A stretch of 64,000 nucleotides of DNA. Source: Luteimonas gilva. Lineage in GTDB: Bacteria; Pseudomonadota; Gammaproteobacteria; Xanthomonadales; Xanthomonadaceae. The stretch is from contig NZ_SZUA01000001.1 in assembly GCF_005239095.1 (NCBI RefSeq), positions 1,345,049 to 1,409,048 of the forward strand, given 5' to 3'. Under the pieces are notes generated by a model. The model had not been told where the DNA came from. It did not search any database and saw only the letters and a list, made by a program, of their open reading frames with translations. A program made the position numbers and the translations under genes. Positions 7,290 through 17,081 of the stretch are shown here, one piece after another (position 1 is the first letter of the stretch; each line of letters opens with the position of its first letter).

Positions 7290-8873
7290 GTGGCCAGCCT
7301 CAGCAAAGAGTCAATCGAGCTCATCAATCGATTCGGCAGACAACCTGGAGTTGAACCCGAGCAAGCAGCGGCGCTAGAAACCATCATATGCAGCTCGGAC
7401 GTCTTGGCAAGACTGTTGAATTTAGCCGTATCGATCGGCTGCATAAAGCACATATCTTTACTCCCTCAAGGAGCCCATGCGGGCGGACAATATGTCTCGT
7501 CCGATGACTCCATTCGTATCGAACTGGGAGCGCTGAAGCGCCCCTATGACGCAATTTTTCTTCTTGGTCATGAAATACAGCACAGCTTGAACAAATCGTC
7601 TCTTGAGGAGGCAATCGAACGCTTCCGGATATCTGTCAGCTCTATCTCGAGAAGCACACTCCCCGTTCACGACTATACAGAGGCGATAGACGGGCTAATT
7701 TCGGCGCACCGCTATGACGAAGCCAAAGCCGAGATTGCCGGCTGGAACGCCTTAGTGGCTAGCGTACGAGAGAAAAATCCGTCTGCAGAACTAAGTGATG
7801 TTTATGTGGCGGCGCCATATCGAGCTGCAGATTTTGTCGATTTCTCCGGCGAGCATCCAAGAAACTATTCCTATACCCCAAAATCCAACATCACTTTAAA
7901 TACTGACCTCAGCCTTGAGGCTACGAAACCTAACATCGAGGCTATGGGGAAAAATTTCTTTGACGCCCCAGAGCTCGCAAAGATAGGTGATCTCGGAAAA
8001 TCGAACTACGCGACATATTACGGCGTCGAGGCCCTAGAGTTTTGTATTGCGCAAGAACGCGCAAACGCAAAACTTTTCGGCGAAAAGCCAAAAATGAGGG
8101 TCGACCTTGACAGGCTCGGGCTCAGCGAAAAACTGTTGGAGGAAGAAGGACTAAATCTTGGAAGAAGCAAGGTTCCGCAACCTTACTACGATACGGATTT
8201 AAGTCCCGCCGGTTTACGCTACTTCGACCATACCCAGGGCGGACGTTACGATCACCAATATGTCCCCCAGGCGGCTCATTTGCCTGACGCTGACCCGCAG
8301 GCAAGTCTTATCGATCGCTTCATAGATGCTCTGGAGCGCGACGATAAAGTCGCGTTGAGCCTTGCCAGGGCGATGTATATCAATTCAGAGGATGGGCAAC
8401 AGCTGATCCAAGATTCGATGGCGCATGCGCAAGAACGGAAGGCCGAGGCGGCAGCCTATATACGCTTTCGCGACCTTAGTGCGAACCCCGACGGCCCCAG
8501 CCTCGGCACCCTCACCGGCCGCCGCGATCCGCGCGATTGGGACCACCCCGACCATGCGCTCTACTCCGCAATCAGGCGCGAGCTGCCGCCGCAGGTTTCG
8601 GACGAGGCCGCCGCGCACGTGATGCTGCAGGCGAAGCAGGCGGGTATCGTGGAGCCGCGCGATCTGGACGGCGTCGAGGTCCGCAACGATCGCGCTTTCG
8701 TCGCGGGCAAGCATTTGCAGGCCGCGCATGCGGATCTGTCGCAAGATCCGCCGCCGATGCGGGAGATCGTTCGCCAGTCGGAGTTGCTGGACCAGCAAAT
8801 GGCCCAGGATCGCGCTCAGTGGCTGGCCCAGCAGCAGGAGCTGGCCCGCAGCGGTCCGTCGATCAGCCGTTGA
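7290..8873 (+). CDS. Putative type IV secretion effector: HExxH metallopeptidase-like N-domain with XVIPCD-like C-terminus
   Basis: A 527-residue protein without signal peptide. Residues 1-330 hold a zincin-like motif HEIQH (H94, E95, H98) in FLLGHEIQHSLN, with acidic residues downstream in RYDEAKAEIAGWNAL (E145, E148) as candidates for a third metal ligand, and a conserved-looking block near YFDHTQGGRYDHQYVP. Residues about 390-527 look like the XVIPCD secretion domain: DPRDWDHPDHALYSAIRREL near the start, a FVAGKHLQAAHADL block and a glutamine-rich end with LDQQMAQDRAQWLAQQQ. XVIPCDs dock effectors to VirD4 for killing of rival bacteria in Xanthomonas, Stenotrophomonas and Lysobacter. GTG start at 7290 with GAAGGA 9 bases upstream. 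G+C jumps from about 50% to about 70% near 8460, at the domain boundary. The enzymatic target (protein or peptidoglycan) is unknown. Confidence 0.8.
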   Translation: MASLSKESIELINRFGRQPGVEPEQAAALETIICSSDVLARLLNLAVSIGCIKHISLLPQGAHAGGQYVSSDDSIRIELGALKRPYDAIFLLGHEIQHSLNKSSLEEAIERFRISVSSISRSTLPVHDYTEAIDGLISAHRYDEAKAEIAGWNALVASVREKNPSAELSDVYVAAPYRAADFVDFSGEHPRNYSYTPKSNITLNTDLSLEATKPNIEAMGKNFFDAPELAKIGDLGKSNYATYYGVEALEFCIAQERANAKLFGEKPKMRVDLDRLGLSEKLLEEEGLNLGRSKVPQPYYDTDLSPAGLRYFDHTQGGRYDHQYVPQAAHLPDADPQASLIDRFIDALERDDKVALSLARAMYINSEDGQQLIQDSMAHAQERKAEAAAYIRFRDLSANPDGPSLGTLTGRRDPRDWDHPDHALYSAIRRELPPQVSDEAAAHVMLQAKQAGIVEPRDLDGVEVRNDRAFVAGKHLQAAHADLSQDPPPMREIVRQSELLDQQMAQDRAQWLAQQQELARSGPSISR

Positions 8874-9032
8874 CGGCTGTTCCCATAGCGTGAGCGCTCC
8901 GTCGGGCCGGCATTAGGGCGCGATACGCCGCCTGAACCGGCGATTCGGGCGATCGCGACGGACCATGTCGATTTCGGGCCGCCTCGCTCGTCGCGGTAAT
9001 GAGGGCTACTCCTCCACTCTAGGAAAATCGAC

Positions 9033-9488
9033 ATGACTTCGAACGCCAATACCGTCCGTCTCCACCGCGTCCTGGCCGCTCCGCCGGAGCGCGTCTACAA
9101 GGCTTTCCTCGACGCCGCGGCGCTGTCCAAGTGGCTGCCGCCGAACGGCTTCACCTGTACCGTGCACGAAATCGACGCGAAGGTCGGCGGCAAGTACCGG
9201 ATGAGCTTCACCAACTTCTCCACCGGCAACGGCCACAGCTTCGGCGGCAAGTATCTGGAATTGGTGCCGAACGAGAAGATCGTCCACACCGACGCCTTCG
9301 AAGACGCGAACCTGCCGGGCGAGATGATCACCACCATTGTCCTGAAGAAGGTGTTCTGCGGCACCGAAGTGAACATTACCCAGGAAAACCTGCCGAGCGG
9401 GATTCCGGTCGAAGGCTGCTATCTGGGTTGGCAGGATTCGTTGAATCTGCTCAATATGCTCGTGACGCCGGAAATTCCGGATAATTGA
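9033..9488 (+). CDS. SRPBCC/AHSA1 family protein
   Basis: A 151-residue START-like (SRPBCC) domain protein: begins VRLHRVLAAPPERVYKAF, continues with ALSKWLPPNGF and ends with the long C-terminal helix containing GCYLGWQDSLNLL. The fold binds hydrophobic ligands or acts as an Hsp90 co-chaperone-like module; the ligand is not predictable. An AGGAAA ribosome site precedes the ATG. Followed by a palindromic repeat and then by a second, only distantly similar SRPBCC gene, so the pair may be functionally linked but probably not one transcript. Confidence 0.85.
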   Translation: MTSNANTVRLHRVLAAPPERVYKAFLDAAALSKWLPPNGFTCTVHEIDAKVGGKYRMSFTNFSTGNGHSFGGKYLELVPNEKIVHTDAFEDANLPGEMITTIVLKKVFCGTEVNITQENLPSGIPVEGCYLGWQDSLNLLNMLVTPEIPDN

Positions 9489-9509
9489 GCCGAACTTTTA
9501 TCGACTCAC

Positions 9510-9582
9510 CGTAGCCTGAGCGCAGCGCACCCGGGTTGCCGCGGCACCGTGGCCCGGGTGCGCTGCGCTTACCCGGGCTACG
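9510..9582. repeat. Palindromic intergenic repeat, 'gtagcccggg' family, copy 2
   Basis: Inverted arms at 9510-9535 and 9553-9582 with the same core as 4281-4358 (CGCAGCGCACCCGGG and complement). It sits between two co-oriented SRPBCC genes and could fold into a strong RNA hairpin. Confidence 0.9.
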
Positions 9583-9670
9583 CTTGCTTTGTCGATCCCG
9601 CACCGCGCCGTTCGTCGTCTGCATAAGGCGCCGAAACGGGCCGTCCTCCCATCACCGATAAGGAATTCCC

Positions 9671-10090
9671 ATGAAGATCACCGTCGAAACCCTTGCCCGC
9701 ACCGATCTGAAGACCGCTTGGTCCGTCTACAACACGCCGGACGACATCACCCAATGGAATTCGCCATCGCCGGACTGGCACTCGCCGCGCAGCCAAGTCG
9801 ACCTGCGGGAAGGCGGCGCGTTCAATACGCGCATGGAGGCGAAGGACGGCAGCATGGGCTTCGACTTCGAAGGCACGTTCACGCGCGTCGTGCCGCAGAA
9901 GCTGGTCGAATACCGCATGGGCGATGGCCGCGAAGTCGCGGTGAGCTTCGACCAGGTGCCGGACGGCGTAAACGTCCGCGTGGTTTTCGACGCCGAATCC
10001 GAGAACCCCCCCGAATACCAGCAGCAGGGTTGGCAGGCGATCCTCGACAGCTACGCGCGTTATGCGGAAGCCAAGGCCGGCGCGCGATAG
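9671..10090 (+). CDS. SRPBCC/AHSA1 family protein
   Basis: A 139-residue SRPBCC protein of the activator-of-Hsp90-ATPase-like branch: starts KITVETLARTDLKTAWSVY, with DDITQWNSPSPDWH, LREGGAFNTRMEAKDG and the terminal helix GWQAILDSYARYAEA. AAGGAATTCCC precedes the ATG. Proteins like this are often annotated as polyketide cyclase or SRPBCC domain proteins and no activity can be inferred. Oriented like the SRPBCC gene upstream, separated from it by repeat 9510-9582. Confidence 0.85.
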   Translation: MKITVETLARTDLKTAWSVYNTPDDITQWNSPSPDWHSPRSQVDLREGGAFNTRMEAKDGSMGFDFEGTFTRVVPQKLVEYRMGDGREVAVSFDQVPDGVNVRVVFDAESENPPEYQQQGWQAILDSYARYAEAKAGAR

Positions 10091-10238
10091 TCGCGCCGGG
10101 CCATCGCGCGCCGAAGGGCTTTTGCGAACAGGCACCGGCCGCAGGGCGCGAACCTCAGCCCACTGCGGGGTGCGCGGCGGAATTCGTTACGCGGGCACCG
10201 CCGCAACCCAATCCTTGCAGCGCGCTGGTTAACGAAAA

Positions 10239-10313
10239 GTAGGCTGGATTGGCGCTATCAACCCAGCATTCCAGATTACGATTCGCTGGGTTGGTGAAGC
10301 TAACCCAGCCTAC
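10239..10313. repeat. Palindromic intergenic repeat, 'gtaggctgg' family
   Basis: Inverted arms of 29 bases, 10239-10267 and 10285-10313, with imperfect pairing (GTAGGCTGG...AACCCAGC against GCTGGGTT...CCAGCCTAC). It lies in the gap between convergent genes. No other copy was noticed in the window. Confidence 0.8.
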
Positions 10314-10358
10314 GGCCCTTGATTTTGTTTCCGTTACTTGACGTCGTAAGTAGAAATC

Positions 10359-10955
10359 TCAATCCGCCATCAACGCAGTCCGCACATCCGCCGGCAACTT
10401 GATGTAATCCGCCAGCTCCACCGCATGCTCGTTGAATAGCGCGCAGGCTTTCTCCAGCGGCACGCCGGCGCCGGCGGTGACGTCTTTCATGTCCTGTTCG
10501 ATGGTCTTGGCGAAGGCGGGACGCAGCATGTCCAGCATGTCGTCGGGCTTGCCGCCGGTCTTGGCGTAGATCGCCTGGGCGCGGGCCAGTTCGGCGCGGT
10601 TGTTGGACTGGAAACGGTTGGCGAAGGATGCGATGTCCGTGCCGCGTTCGCGGCAATAGGCGACGCGGGCTTCGGTGTTGATGTAGTAGAAGCCGTAGAA
10701 CATCTGCGCCGCGCGCAGGTTCTTCTGGTCCGTATCGGACGTCTTGCTCAGCATGTCGCGAGCCCGCTCTTCGCCGAGTTTCTTCATCGCATCGGTCAGC
10801 GGCATGTCCGGATACTTCTTGGCCGCCTCCTCCTGCATGTCGTCTATCTTCTGGGTGGCGTAGTACTCCATCCCTTTCTTGCCCAAACGATCGACGCCGA
10901 CGTAAGCCGCCAGCGCGACCACGATGATCAGAACCGCAACCCAAACCCTATTCAT
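10359..10955 (-). CDS. Hypothetical membrane-anchored protein
   Basis: A 198-residue protein with one N-terminal transmembrane segment (VWVAVLIIVVALAAYVGV) and a mostly helical, charged soluble region that should face the periplasm. Two cysteines (in VAYCRERG and KACALFNEH) are visible. No family recognised. GGAGGGGG lies a few bases before the ATG. It is 42 bases downstream of hutU on the same strand and may be read through from it, but nothing in the protein suggests histidine metabolism. Confidence 0.7.
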   Translation of the reverse strand: MNRVWVAVLIIVVALAAYVGVDRLGKKGMEYYATQKIDDMQEEAAKKYPDMPLTDAMKKLGEERARDMLSKTSDTDQKNLRAAQMFYGFYYINTEARVAYCRERGTDIASFANRFQSNNRAELARAQAIYAKTGGKPDDMLDMLRPAFAKTIEQDMKDVTAGAGVPLEKACALFNEHAVELADYIKLPADVRTALMAD

Positions 10956-10997
10956 GGAGCCCCCTCCCCTTCGTTGTAAGGCCGCGGCTGCGGCGCT

Positions 10998-12662
<1,665 letters not shown>

Positions 12663-12724
12663 GCCGGTCTGGGTCCGTGGTGCGGGGAAGCGGCGATTAT
12701 CGCCTAGGGCCCGCGGGGCTGCTC

Positions 12725-12927
12725 AGCCTCTCCCTTTTATTTACGGGAGGGCGAAAGGCGCGAAGCGCCAGGGAGAAGGTTCGGCTTTTCGCGCGATGCC
12801 CCAAAAAGAGCACAGTCGCTATTCCCGCCTGCGCGGGAATGACAGCCTAGGTTGCAGAGAGGTTTGACGCGATCCGTTAGCGTGCGCGCCCTCACCCAGC
12901 CCTCTCCCGCACGCGGGAGAGGGCTTT
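12725..12927. repeat. Cluster of three palindromic intergenic elements in the hutU/ada gap
   Basis: This accounts for most of the 341-base gene-free stretch 12663-13003. It holds a CTCCC...GGGAG element ending in GGGAGAAGGTTCGGCTTTTC (12727-12793, same family as 15018 and 46138), a short hairpin CATTCCCGC-like (12822-12841) and a CCTCTCCCGCACGCGGGAGAGGG hairpin (around 12900-12923, same family as 40869). No open frame with coding character was seen. Confidence 0.8.
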
Positions 12928-12991
12928 GAGCTGTGCAAGCGGCCAAAAATGGCCCTGTCCGAAAACGGCGAGTTCCGCCGCGCGGACGGCC

Positions 12992-12997
12992 TAGAAT
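12992..12997 (+). promoter_or_regulatory. -10 box TAGAAT for a leaderless ada-alkA transcript
   Basis: TAGAAT ends exactly 6 bases before the ATG at 13004, the distance expected if transcription begins at or next to the A of the start codon. No Shine-Dalgarno is present. The same geometry is found at hutI and lpxH. Confidence 0.5.
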
Positions 12998-13003
12998 GGC
13001 CCC

Positions 13004-14509
13004 ATGCACGGTATGCCCTCCCCCGAAATCTGCGACCGCGCGCGGATCGCCCACGATCCGCGATTCGACGGTCTGTTCTTCATCGCGGTACGCAGCACCG
13101 GCATCTATTGCCGGCCGGTGTGCCCGGCCCCGACCGCGAAACGCAAGAACGTCGTGTTCATGCCGACCGCGGCGGCGGCGGTCGCGGCCGGTTATCGGCC
13201 GTGCCTACGCTGCCGTCCGGAACTGTCGCCGGAGGCTTATGCGCGGATCGGCGAAGAAACGGTGCAGCGCGCGCTGGAACTGATCGCCGAAGGCGCGCTG
13301 CAGGACGGGTCGGTGGAAGACCTGGCGCAGCGCGTCGGCGTCAGCAGCCGCCAATTGCGGCGCTTGTTCCTGGCGCGCACCGGGGCGACGCCGATCGTCG
13401 TCCACAGCACGCGCCGGATGCTGCTGGCGAAGCAGCTGCTCACCGAAACCTCGCTGCCGGTGACGCAGATCGCGCTCGCGTCCGGCTTCAACAGTTTGCG
13501 CCGCTTCAATGCGGCGTTCCTGGAAGGCTGCGGCATGGCGCCGACGGCGATCCGCCGCCAGAACGCGAACGCGCCGGCCGGCGCGTTGACGTTGCGTTTC
13601 GGCTATCGGCCGCCGTTCGATTTCCCGCTGATGCTCGCCTTCCTGGCCAAGCGCGCGATCCCCGGCATCGAGCGCGTCAGCGCCGACAGCTACGAACGCG
13701 TGGTCGGCTCGCCGGACGCGCCGACCTTGATCCACGTCAGCGCGGATCCGAAGCGTCCCGAAGTGCTGTTGCGGATCGAAGGGCCGGACCCGCGCGCGAT
13801 TCCGGACATCGTCCGCCGCGTGCGCCGCGTGTTCGACTTGGATGCGGACCTGCGCGCCGTGCATGCGGTGCTGCGCGCCGAGCCGCAGCTGGCGCAGGCG
13901 ATCAAGAAGCGTCCGGGCCTGCGCGTGCCGGGCGGCTGGGACGGTTTCGAACTCGCGGTGCGCGCCGTGCTGGGCCAGCAGGTGAGCGTGGCCGGCGCGA
14001 CGACGTTGGCGCGGCGCTTGGTGGAAGCGTACGGCGAGCCGTGCAAGGGCGCGCCGGCGGGACTGGATCGCGTATTCCCCGCGCCGGAGCGCTTGGTGGG
14101 CGCGCCGCTGGAGTTGCTGGGCCTGCCGAAGACGCGCGCGGCGACGTTGCGTTCGCTGGCGCGCGCGGTGGCGGAAGGCCGCATCGATTTCGGCGCCGGG
14201 CAGAAGCTGGACGATTTCATCGAACGCTTCACCGCATTGCCGGGCATCGGTCCGTGGACGGCGCAATACGTGGCGATGCGCGCGTTGAGCCAGCCGGATG
14301 CGTTCCCGGCCGGCGACCTGGTGCTGCAACAAGTGCTGGGCGGCGCGACCACCGGCGACGGTTCGCGCCTGAGCGAACGCGCCACCGCGGCGCGCGCGGA
14401 AAACTGGCGCCCCTGGCGCGCCTATGCGGTGTTGCAGTTATGGCACCTGGCCGGCGACCATGCGGTGGAGCGGTCGGAACGAAGGAAGCGCGAACGTGTG
14501 GTTCGATGA
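13004..14509 (+). CDS. alkA: Ada-type methyl sensor/AraC regulator fused to AlkA DNA glycosylase
   Basis: A 501-residue, three-part protein. Residues 1-75 are the Ada N-terminal zinc domain with ligands C36, C40, C67 and C70 (IYCRPVC and CLRC), where C36 matches the methylphosphotriester acceptor. Residues about 80-190 are an AraC-type helix-turn-helix (VEDLAQRVGVSSRQLRRLF). Residues about 195-500 are 3-methyladenine DNA glycosylase II, with the helix-hairpin-helix LPGIGPWTAQYVAMRAL and the catalytic-Asp region AFPAGDLVL. It should sense alkylation, activate its own regulon and excise N-alkylated bases. The next gene, ogt, overlaps it by 14 bases, giving the O6-alkyl repair activity. This Ada-AlkA architecture is known in other bacteria. 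Confidence 0.93.
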   Translation: MHGMPSPEICDRARIAHDPRFDGLFFIAVRSTGIYCRPVCPAPTAKRKNVVFMPTAAAAVAAGYRPCLRCRPELSPEAYARIGEETVQRALELIAEGALQDGSVEDLAQRVGVSSRQLRRLFLARTGATPIVVHSTRRMLLAKQLLTETSLPVTQIALASGFNSLRRFNAAFLEGCGMAPTAIRRQNANAPAGALTLRFGYRPPFDFPLMLAFLAKRAIPGIERVSADSYERVVGSPDAPTLIHVSADPKRPEVLLRIEGPDPRAIPDIVRRVRRVFDLDADLRAVHAVLRAEPQLAQAIKKRPGLRVPGGWDGFELAVRAVLGQQVSVAGATTLARRLVEAYGEPCKGAPAGLDRVFPAPERLVGAPLELLGLPKTRAATLRSLARAVAEGRIDFGAGQKLDDFIERFTALPGIGPWTAQYVAMRALSQPDAFPAGDLVLQQVLGGATTGDGSRLSERATAARAENWRPWRAYAVLQLWHLAGDHAVERSERRKRERVVR

Positions 14510-15011
14510 ATTCAAGACGCCGATCGGCCGATTGGTCGTAGCCGCGGACGAAGGCGGCCTGCGCCACATCCTGTTCGAGCGCAACCGCCATCCGGTGCCC
14601 GGCGGCCGCAGCGCTTGGTTGCGCTCGCCCCCGCGCGTGGCGCATGCGCGCAAGCAGCTGGAAGAATATTTCGAAGGCGAGCGCCGCGATTTCGAATTGC
14701 CGCTGGCGCCGATGGGCACGCCGTTCCAGGTGATGGTGTGGAATACGTTGGCGGAAATCCCGTACGGCACGACTTGGAGCTACGGCCAGCTCGCGAAACT
14801 GATCGGCGAACCGGAATCGGCGCGCGCGGTGGGCGCTGCGAACGGGCGCAATCCGATTCCGATCATCCTGCCCTGCCATCGCGTGATCGGCGCGAACGGC
14901 GCCCTGACGGGTTTCGGCGGCGGGTTGGACGTGAAAGAGAAATTGCTGCGTTTGGAAGGCGCGTTGAAGTTGCCCGAGACCAAGCCGGTGACCGGCGATT
15001 TGTTCGGCTGA
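14496..15011 (+). CDS. ogt: Methylated-DNA--[protein]-cysteine S-methyltransferase
   Basis: A 171-residue O6-alkylguanine-DNA alkyltransferase. The suicide Cys is in IILPCHRVIGANG, preceded by the helix-turn-helix region GTTWSYGQLAKLIG and followed by GFGGGLDVKEKLLRLEG. It removes O6-alkyl groups from guanine onto its own Cys in the cytosol. The GTG at 14496 has AAGGA 8-10 bases upstream and gives the family's normal N-terminus (WFDEFKTPIGRL); an upstream in-frame ATG would add 24 unrelated residues. It overlaps the ada-alkA gene by 14 bases, so translation is probably coupled. Confidence 0.94.
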   Translation: MWFDEFKTPIGRLVVAADEGGLRHILFERNRHPVPGGRSAWLRSPPRVAHARKQLEEYFEGERRDFELPLAPMGTPFQVMVWNTLAEIPYGTTWSYGQLAKLIGEPESARAVGAANGRNPIPIILPCHRVIGANGALTGFGGGLDVKEKLLRLEGALKLPETKPVTGDLFG

Positions 15012-15017
15012 GGCTCT

Positions 15018-15165
15018 TGCCCTCTTCCCTCCGCGGGAGAGGGAAAGGCGCGCAGCGCCAGGGAGAGGGTTCGGCTTTTCGCAGGCATCTTCAAGCAAAG
15101 CACTCGCTTCGCTCACCCCTCTCCTGCCCTTCGGGCATCCTCCCCCCGCGAGGGGGGAGGAAGAA
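15018..15165. repeat. Composite palindromic repeat, long 'ctctccc' form, copy 1
   Basis: About 150 bases made of a CCTC(C)...CGGGAGAGGG hairpin, GCGCAGCGCC, GGGAGAGGGTTCGGCTTTTCGC, a CACTCGCTTCGCTC stretch, CTCTCCTGCCCTTCGGGCATCC and a closing C-run/G-run hairpin. The same order recurs at 46138-46288. It fills the gap between the convergent ogt gene and the SnoaL-like gene. Confidence 0.8.
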
Positions 15166-15168
15166 GCT

Positions 15169-15729
15169 TCAGCCCTTCGGGCAAGTTGCTAACCGGCCTT
15201 TTTTGAAAGCCTCAACCTGCGCATCCGTCGCAGGCTGCGGCTGCACGCCATCGTCGAACAACACGCGCCAAACGCCGTCGGCGTCCTTGTGCCACATCGA
15301 CTGGAACCCACCGATGGAGTAACGCTGCTTCGCGCCCGGCGCCAGGCTTTCGTACAGCGCCGGCCCGCTGGAATAGGCGATGTCGCCTTCGCCGCCGATC
15401 GCGACCATCGCCGGATACCAGGACAGCTTCATCCGCTTGCCTTCGACGATGCCGGCCCAGCTGCGCGCTATCTCATCGCGTCCGCGCTGCGGCTGCGGAC
15501 TTTTGGCGCCGAATACCGCGCCGGGATGCAGATGCGCGGCGAACGCGGCCGCATCGTGGTCGGCGACCGATTGCGCGAAGCTCAGCTCGCGCGCCCACAC
15601 TTCGCATTCGGCCGCGCTCAATCGGGGCGCCGGCGGTTCTGGGACGACCGCCCAGGCAGCGGCCATCGGCAGCGCCGCGGACAATGCGGCCAGAGCGGAA
15701 AGGAACAGGTGTCGCCTCGCTGCCGTCAT
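15169..15729 (-). CDS. Exported SnoaL/DUF4440-like (NTF2 fold) protein
   Basis: A 186-residue protein with a Sec or Tat-like signal peptide (TAARRHLFLSALAALSAALP, cleavage near AWA). The mature part is an NTF2-like domain: ELSFAQSVADHDAAAFAAHL, GRDEIARSWAGIVEG and a final SMWHKDADGVWRVLFDDG strand, as in DUF4440 proteins. The family spans enzymes and ligand binders, so no activity is claimed. The ATG at 15729 has GGAGGGG 6 bases upstream and is preferred to an ATG 24 bases upstream. Divergent from the pyrophosphatase-like gene 55 bases away. Confidence 0.82.
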   Translation of the reverse strand: MTAARRHLFLSALAALSAALPMAAAWAVVPEPPAPRLSAAECEVWARELSFAQSVADHDAAAFAAHLHPGAVFGAKSPQPQRGRDEIARSWAGIVEGKRMKLSWYPAMVAIGGEGDIAYSSGPALYESLAPGAKQRYSIGGFQSMWHKDADGVWRVLFDDGVQPQPATDAQVEAFKKGRLATCPKG

Positions 15730-15784
15730 GAAAATCCCCTCCGCCTCTGACATGCTTGGCCCAGGCTAAACGATCCGGAAACGC

Positions 15785-17047
15785 ATGCACCTGCCGTTCG
15801 TCATCCTCCGCGCCTTGCTGATTTGCTCTTTGCTGGCCGGTTGCGCCGGCTCCGGAACCCGCTCCGGACCGCCCGAACCGCGCACCGTGCTGTTGATATC
15901 GATTGACGCTTTCCGCGCCGATTACCTCGACCGCGGATTGACCCCGAACTTGTCGCGGATCGCGCGGCAAGGCGTGCGCGCCGAGTGGATGAATCCGTCC
16001 TACCCGTCGCTGACGTTCCCCAACCACTACACCATCGTCACGGGTTTGCGGCCGGACCATCACGGCGTGATCCACAACGCGATGTGGGACGCGGCATTGG
16101 GCGGCTTCAAGACCGCCGATCGCGATGCGGTCGGCGACGGAAGATGGTGGGGCGGCGAACCGGTCTGGGTCGGTGCGGAAAAAGCCGGCTTGCGCACCGC
16201 GACGATGTTCTGGCCGGGCAGCGAAGCGGCCATCGACGGCGTGCGTCCCACGTATTGGAAGAAATTCGACGAGAAGTTCAGTTACGAAGCGCGCGTCGAC
16301 CAAGTAATGGCCTGGTTGGATGCGCCCGCGACGCAGCGTCCGCGTTTGGCGACGTTGTACTTCGAGAAAGTGGACAAGGCCGGCCACGATTTCGGTCCGG
16401 ATTCGGCGCAGGTGCGCGATGCGATAGCGCAAGCGGATGCCGCCGTCGGGCGCTTGTTGCAGGCTTTGGATGCGCGCGGACGATTGCGCAGCACCGATGT
16501 GATCGTCGTGTCCGATCACGGCATGGCCACGGTCGGCCCGGGGCACGCGATCGCCACCGACGAGATGGTGTCCGCCGCCGACGCCAACGTGGTGTCGGAC
16601 GGGCAATCCGTCGGTTTCGCGCCCAAGCCGGGGCGCGAGCGCAGCGCCGAGGCGCGTTTGCTGGGCGCGCATCCGCATTACGACTGCTGGCGCAAGGGCG
16701 AATTGCCGGCGCGCTGGCAATATGGGACGAACCCGCGGATCCCGGCCATCGTCTGCCAGATGCGCGAAGGCTGGGATGCGATATCGCGGAAAAAACTGAA
16801 CGATCGTCCTAAGGATGCGGTTCGCGGTTCGCACGGCTACGATCCGGCGCTGCCGTCGATGCGCGCCTTGTTCATCGCGCGCGGGCCTTCGTTCCGCAGC
16901 GGCGCGACGCTGCCGCCTTTCGACAACGTCGACGTCTATCCGCTACTGACGCGGCTGCTGGGCATTCCCGCCGCGCCCAACGACGGCGATCCGCAGCGCT
17001 TGCTGCCGGCGCTGCGCGCGCCGCTGGCCGGAGGACAGGCGCGCTGA
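15785..17047 (+). CDS. Alkaline phosphatase-superfamily lipoprotein, nucleotide pyrophosphatase/phosphodiesterase type
   Basis: A 420-residue lipoprotein (hydrophobic leader then lipobox LAGC). The catalytic core is that of the NPP branch: first metal Asp in LLISIDAFRADYL, nucleophile Thr in PSLTFPNHYTIVTG, and metal residues in VSDHGMA and later GSHGYDP. Such enzymes hydrolyse phosphodiester or pyrophosphate bonds of nucleotides or phospholipids outside the cytoplasm; a close precedent is the Xanthomonas NPP. Short compared with multidomain eukaryotic NPPs but normal for bacteria. An EF-hand gene follows 34 bases downstream on the same strand; whether they share calcium or zinc biology is unknown. 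Confidence 0.9.
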   Translation: MHLPFVILRALLICSLLAGCAGSGTRSGPPEPRTVLLISIDAFRADYLDRGLTPNLSRIARQGVRAEWMNPSYPSLTFPNHYTIVTGLRPDHHGVIHNAMWDAALGGFKTADRDAVGDGRWWGGEPVWVGAEKAGLRTATMFWPGSEAAIDGVRPTYWKKFDEKFSYEARVDQVMAWLDAPATQRPRLATLYFEKVDKAGHDFGPDSAQVRDAIAQADAAVGRLLQALDARGRLRSTDVIVVSDHGMATVGPGHAIATDEMVSAADANVVSDGQSVGFAPKPGRERSAEARLLGAHPHYDCWRKGELPARWQYGTNPRIPAIVCQMREGWDAISRKKLNDRPKDAVRGSHGYDPALPSMRALFIARGPSFRSGATLPPFDNVDVYPLLTRLLGIPAAPNDGDPQRLLPALRAPLAGGQAR

Positions 17048-17081
17048 CGTTGGTACAGGGCATCCCCCGAGGAGCAAGCCC

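Noticed and set aside
12725-12927. Clustered palindromes considered as a CRISPR array or integron attachment site
   Set aside because: The units differ from one another, have no regular spacing or spacers, and recur singly elsewhere between genes.
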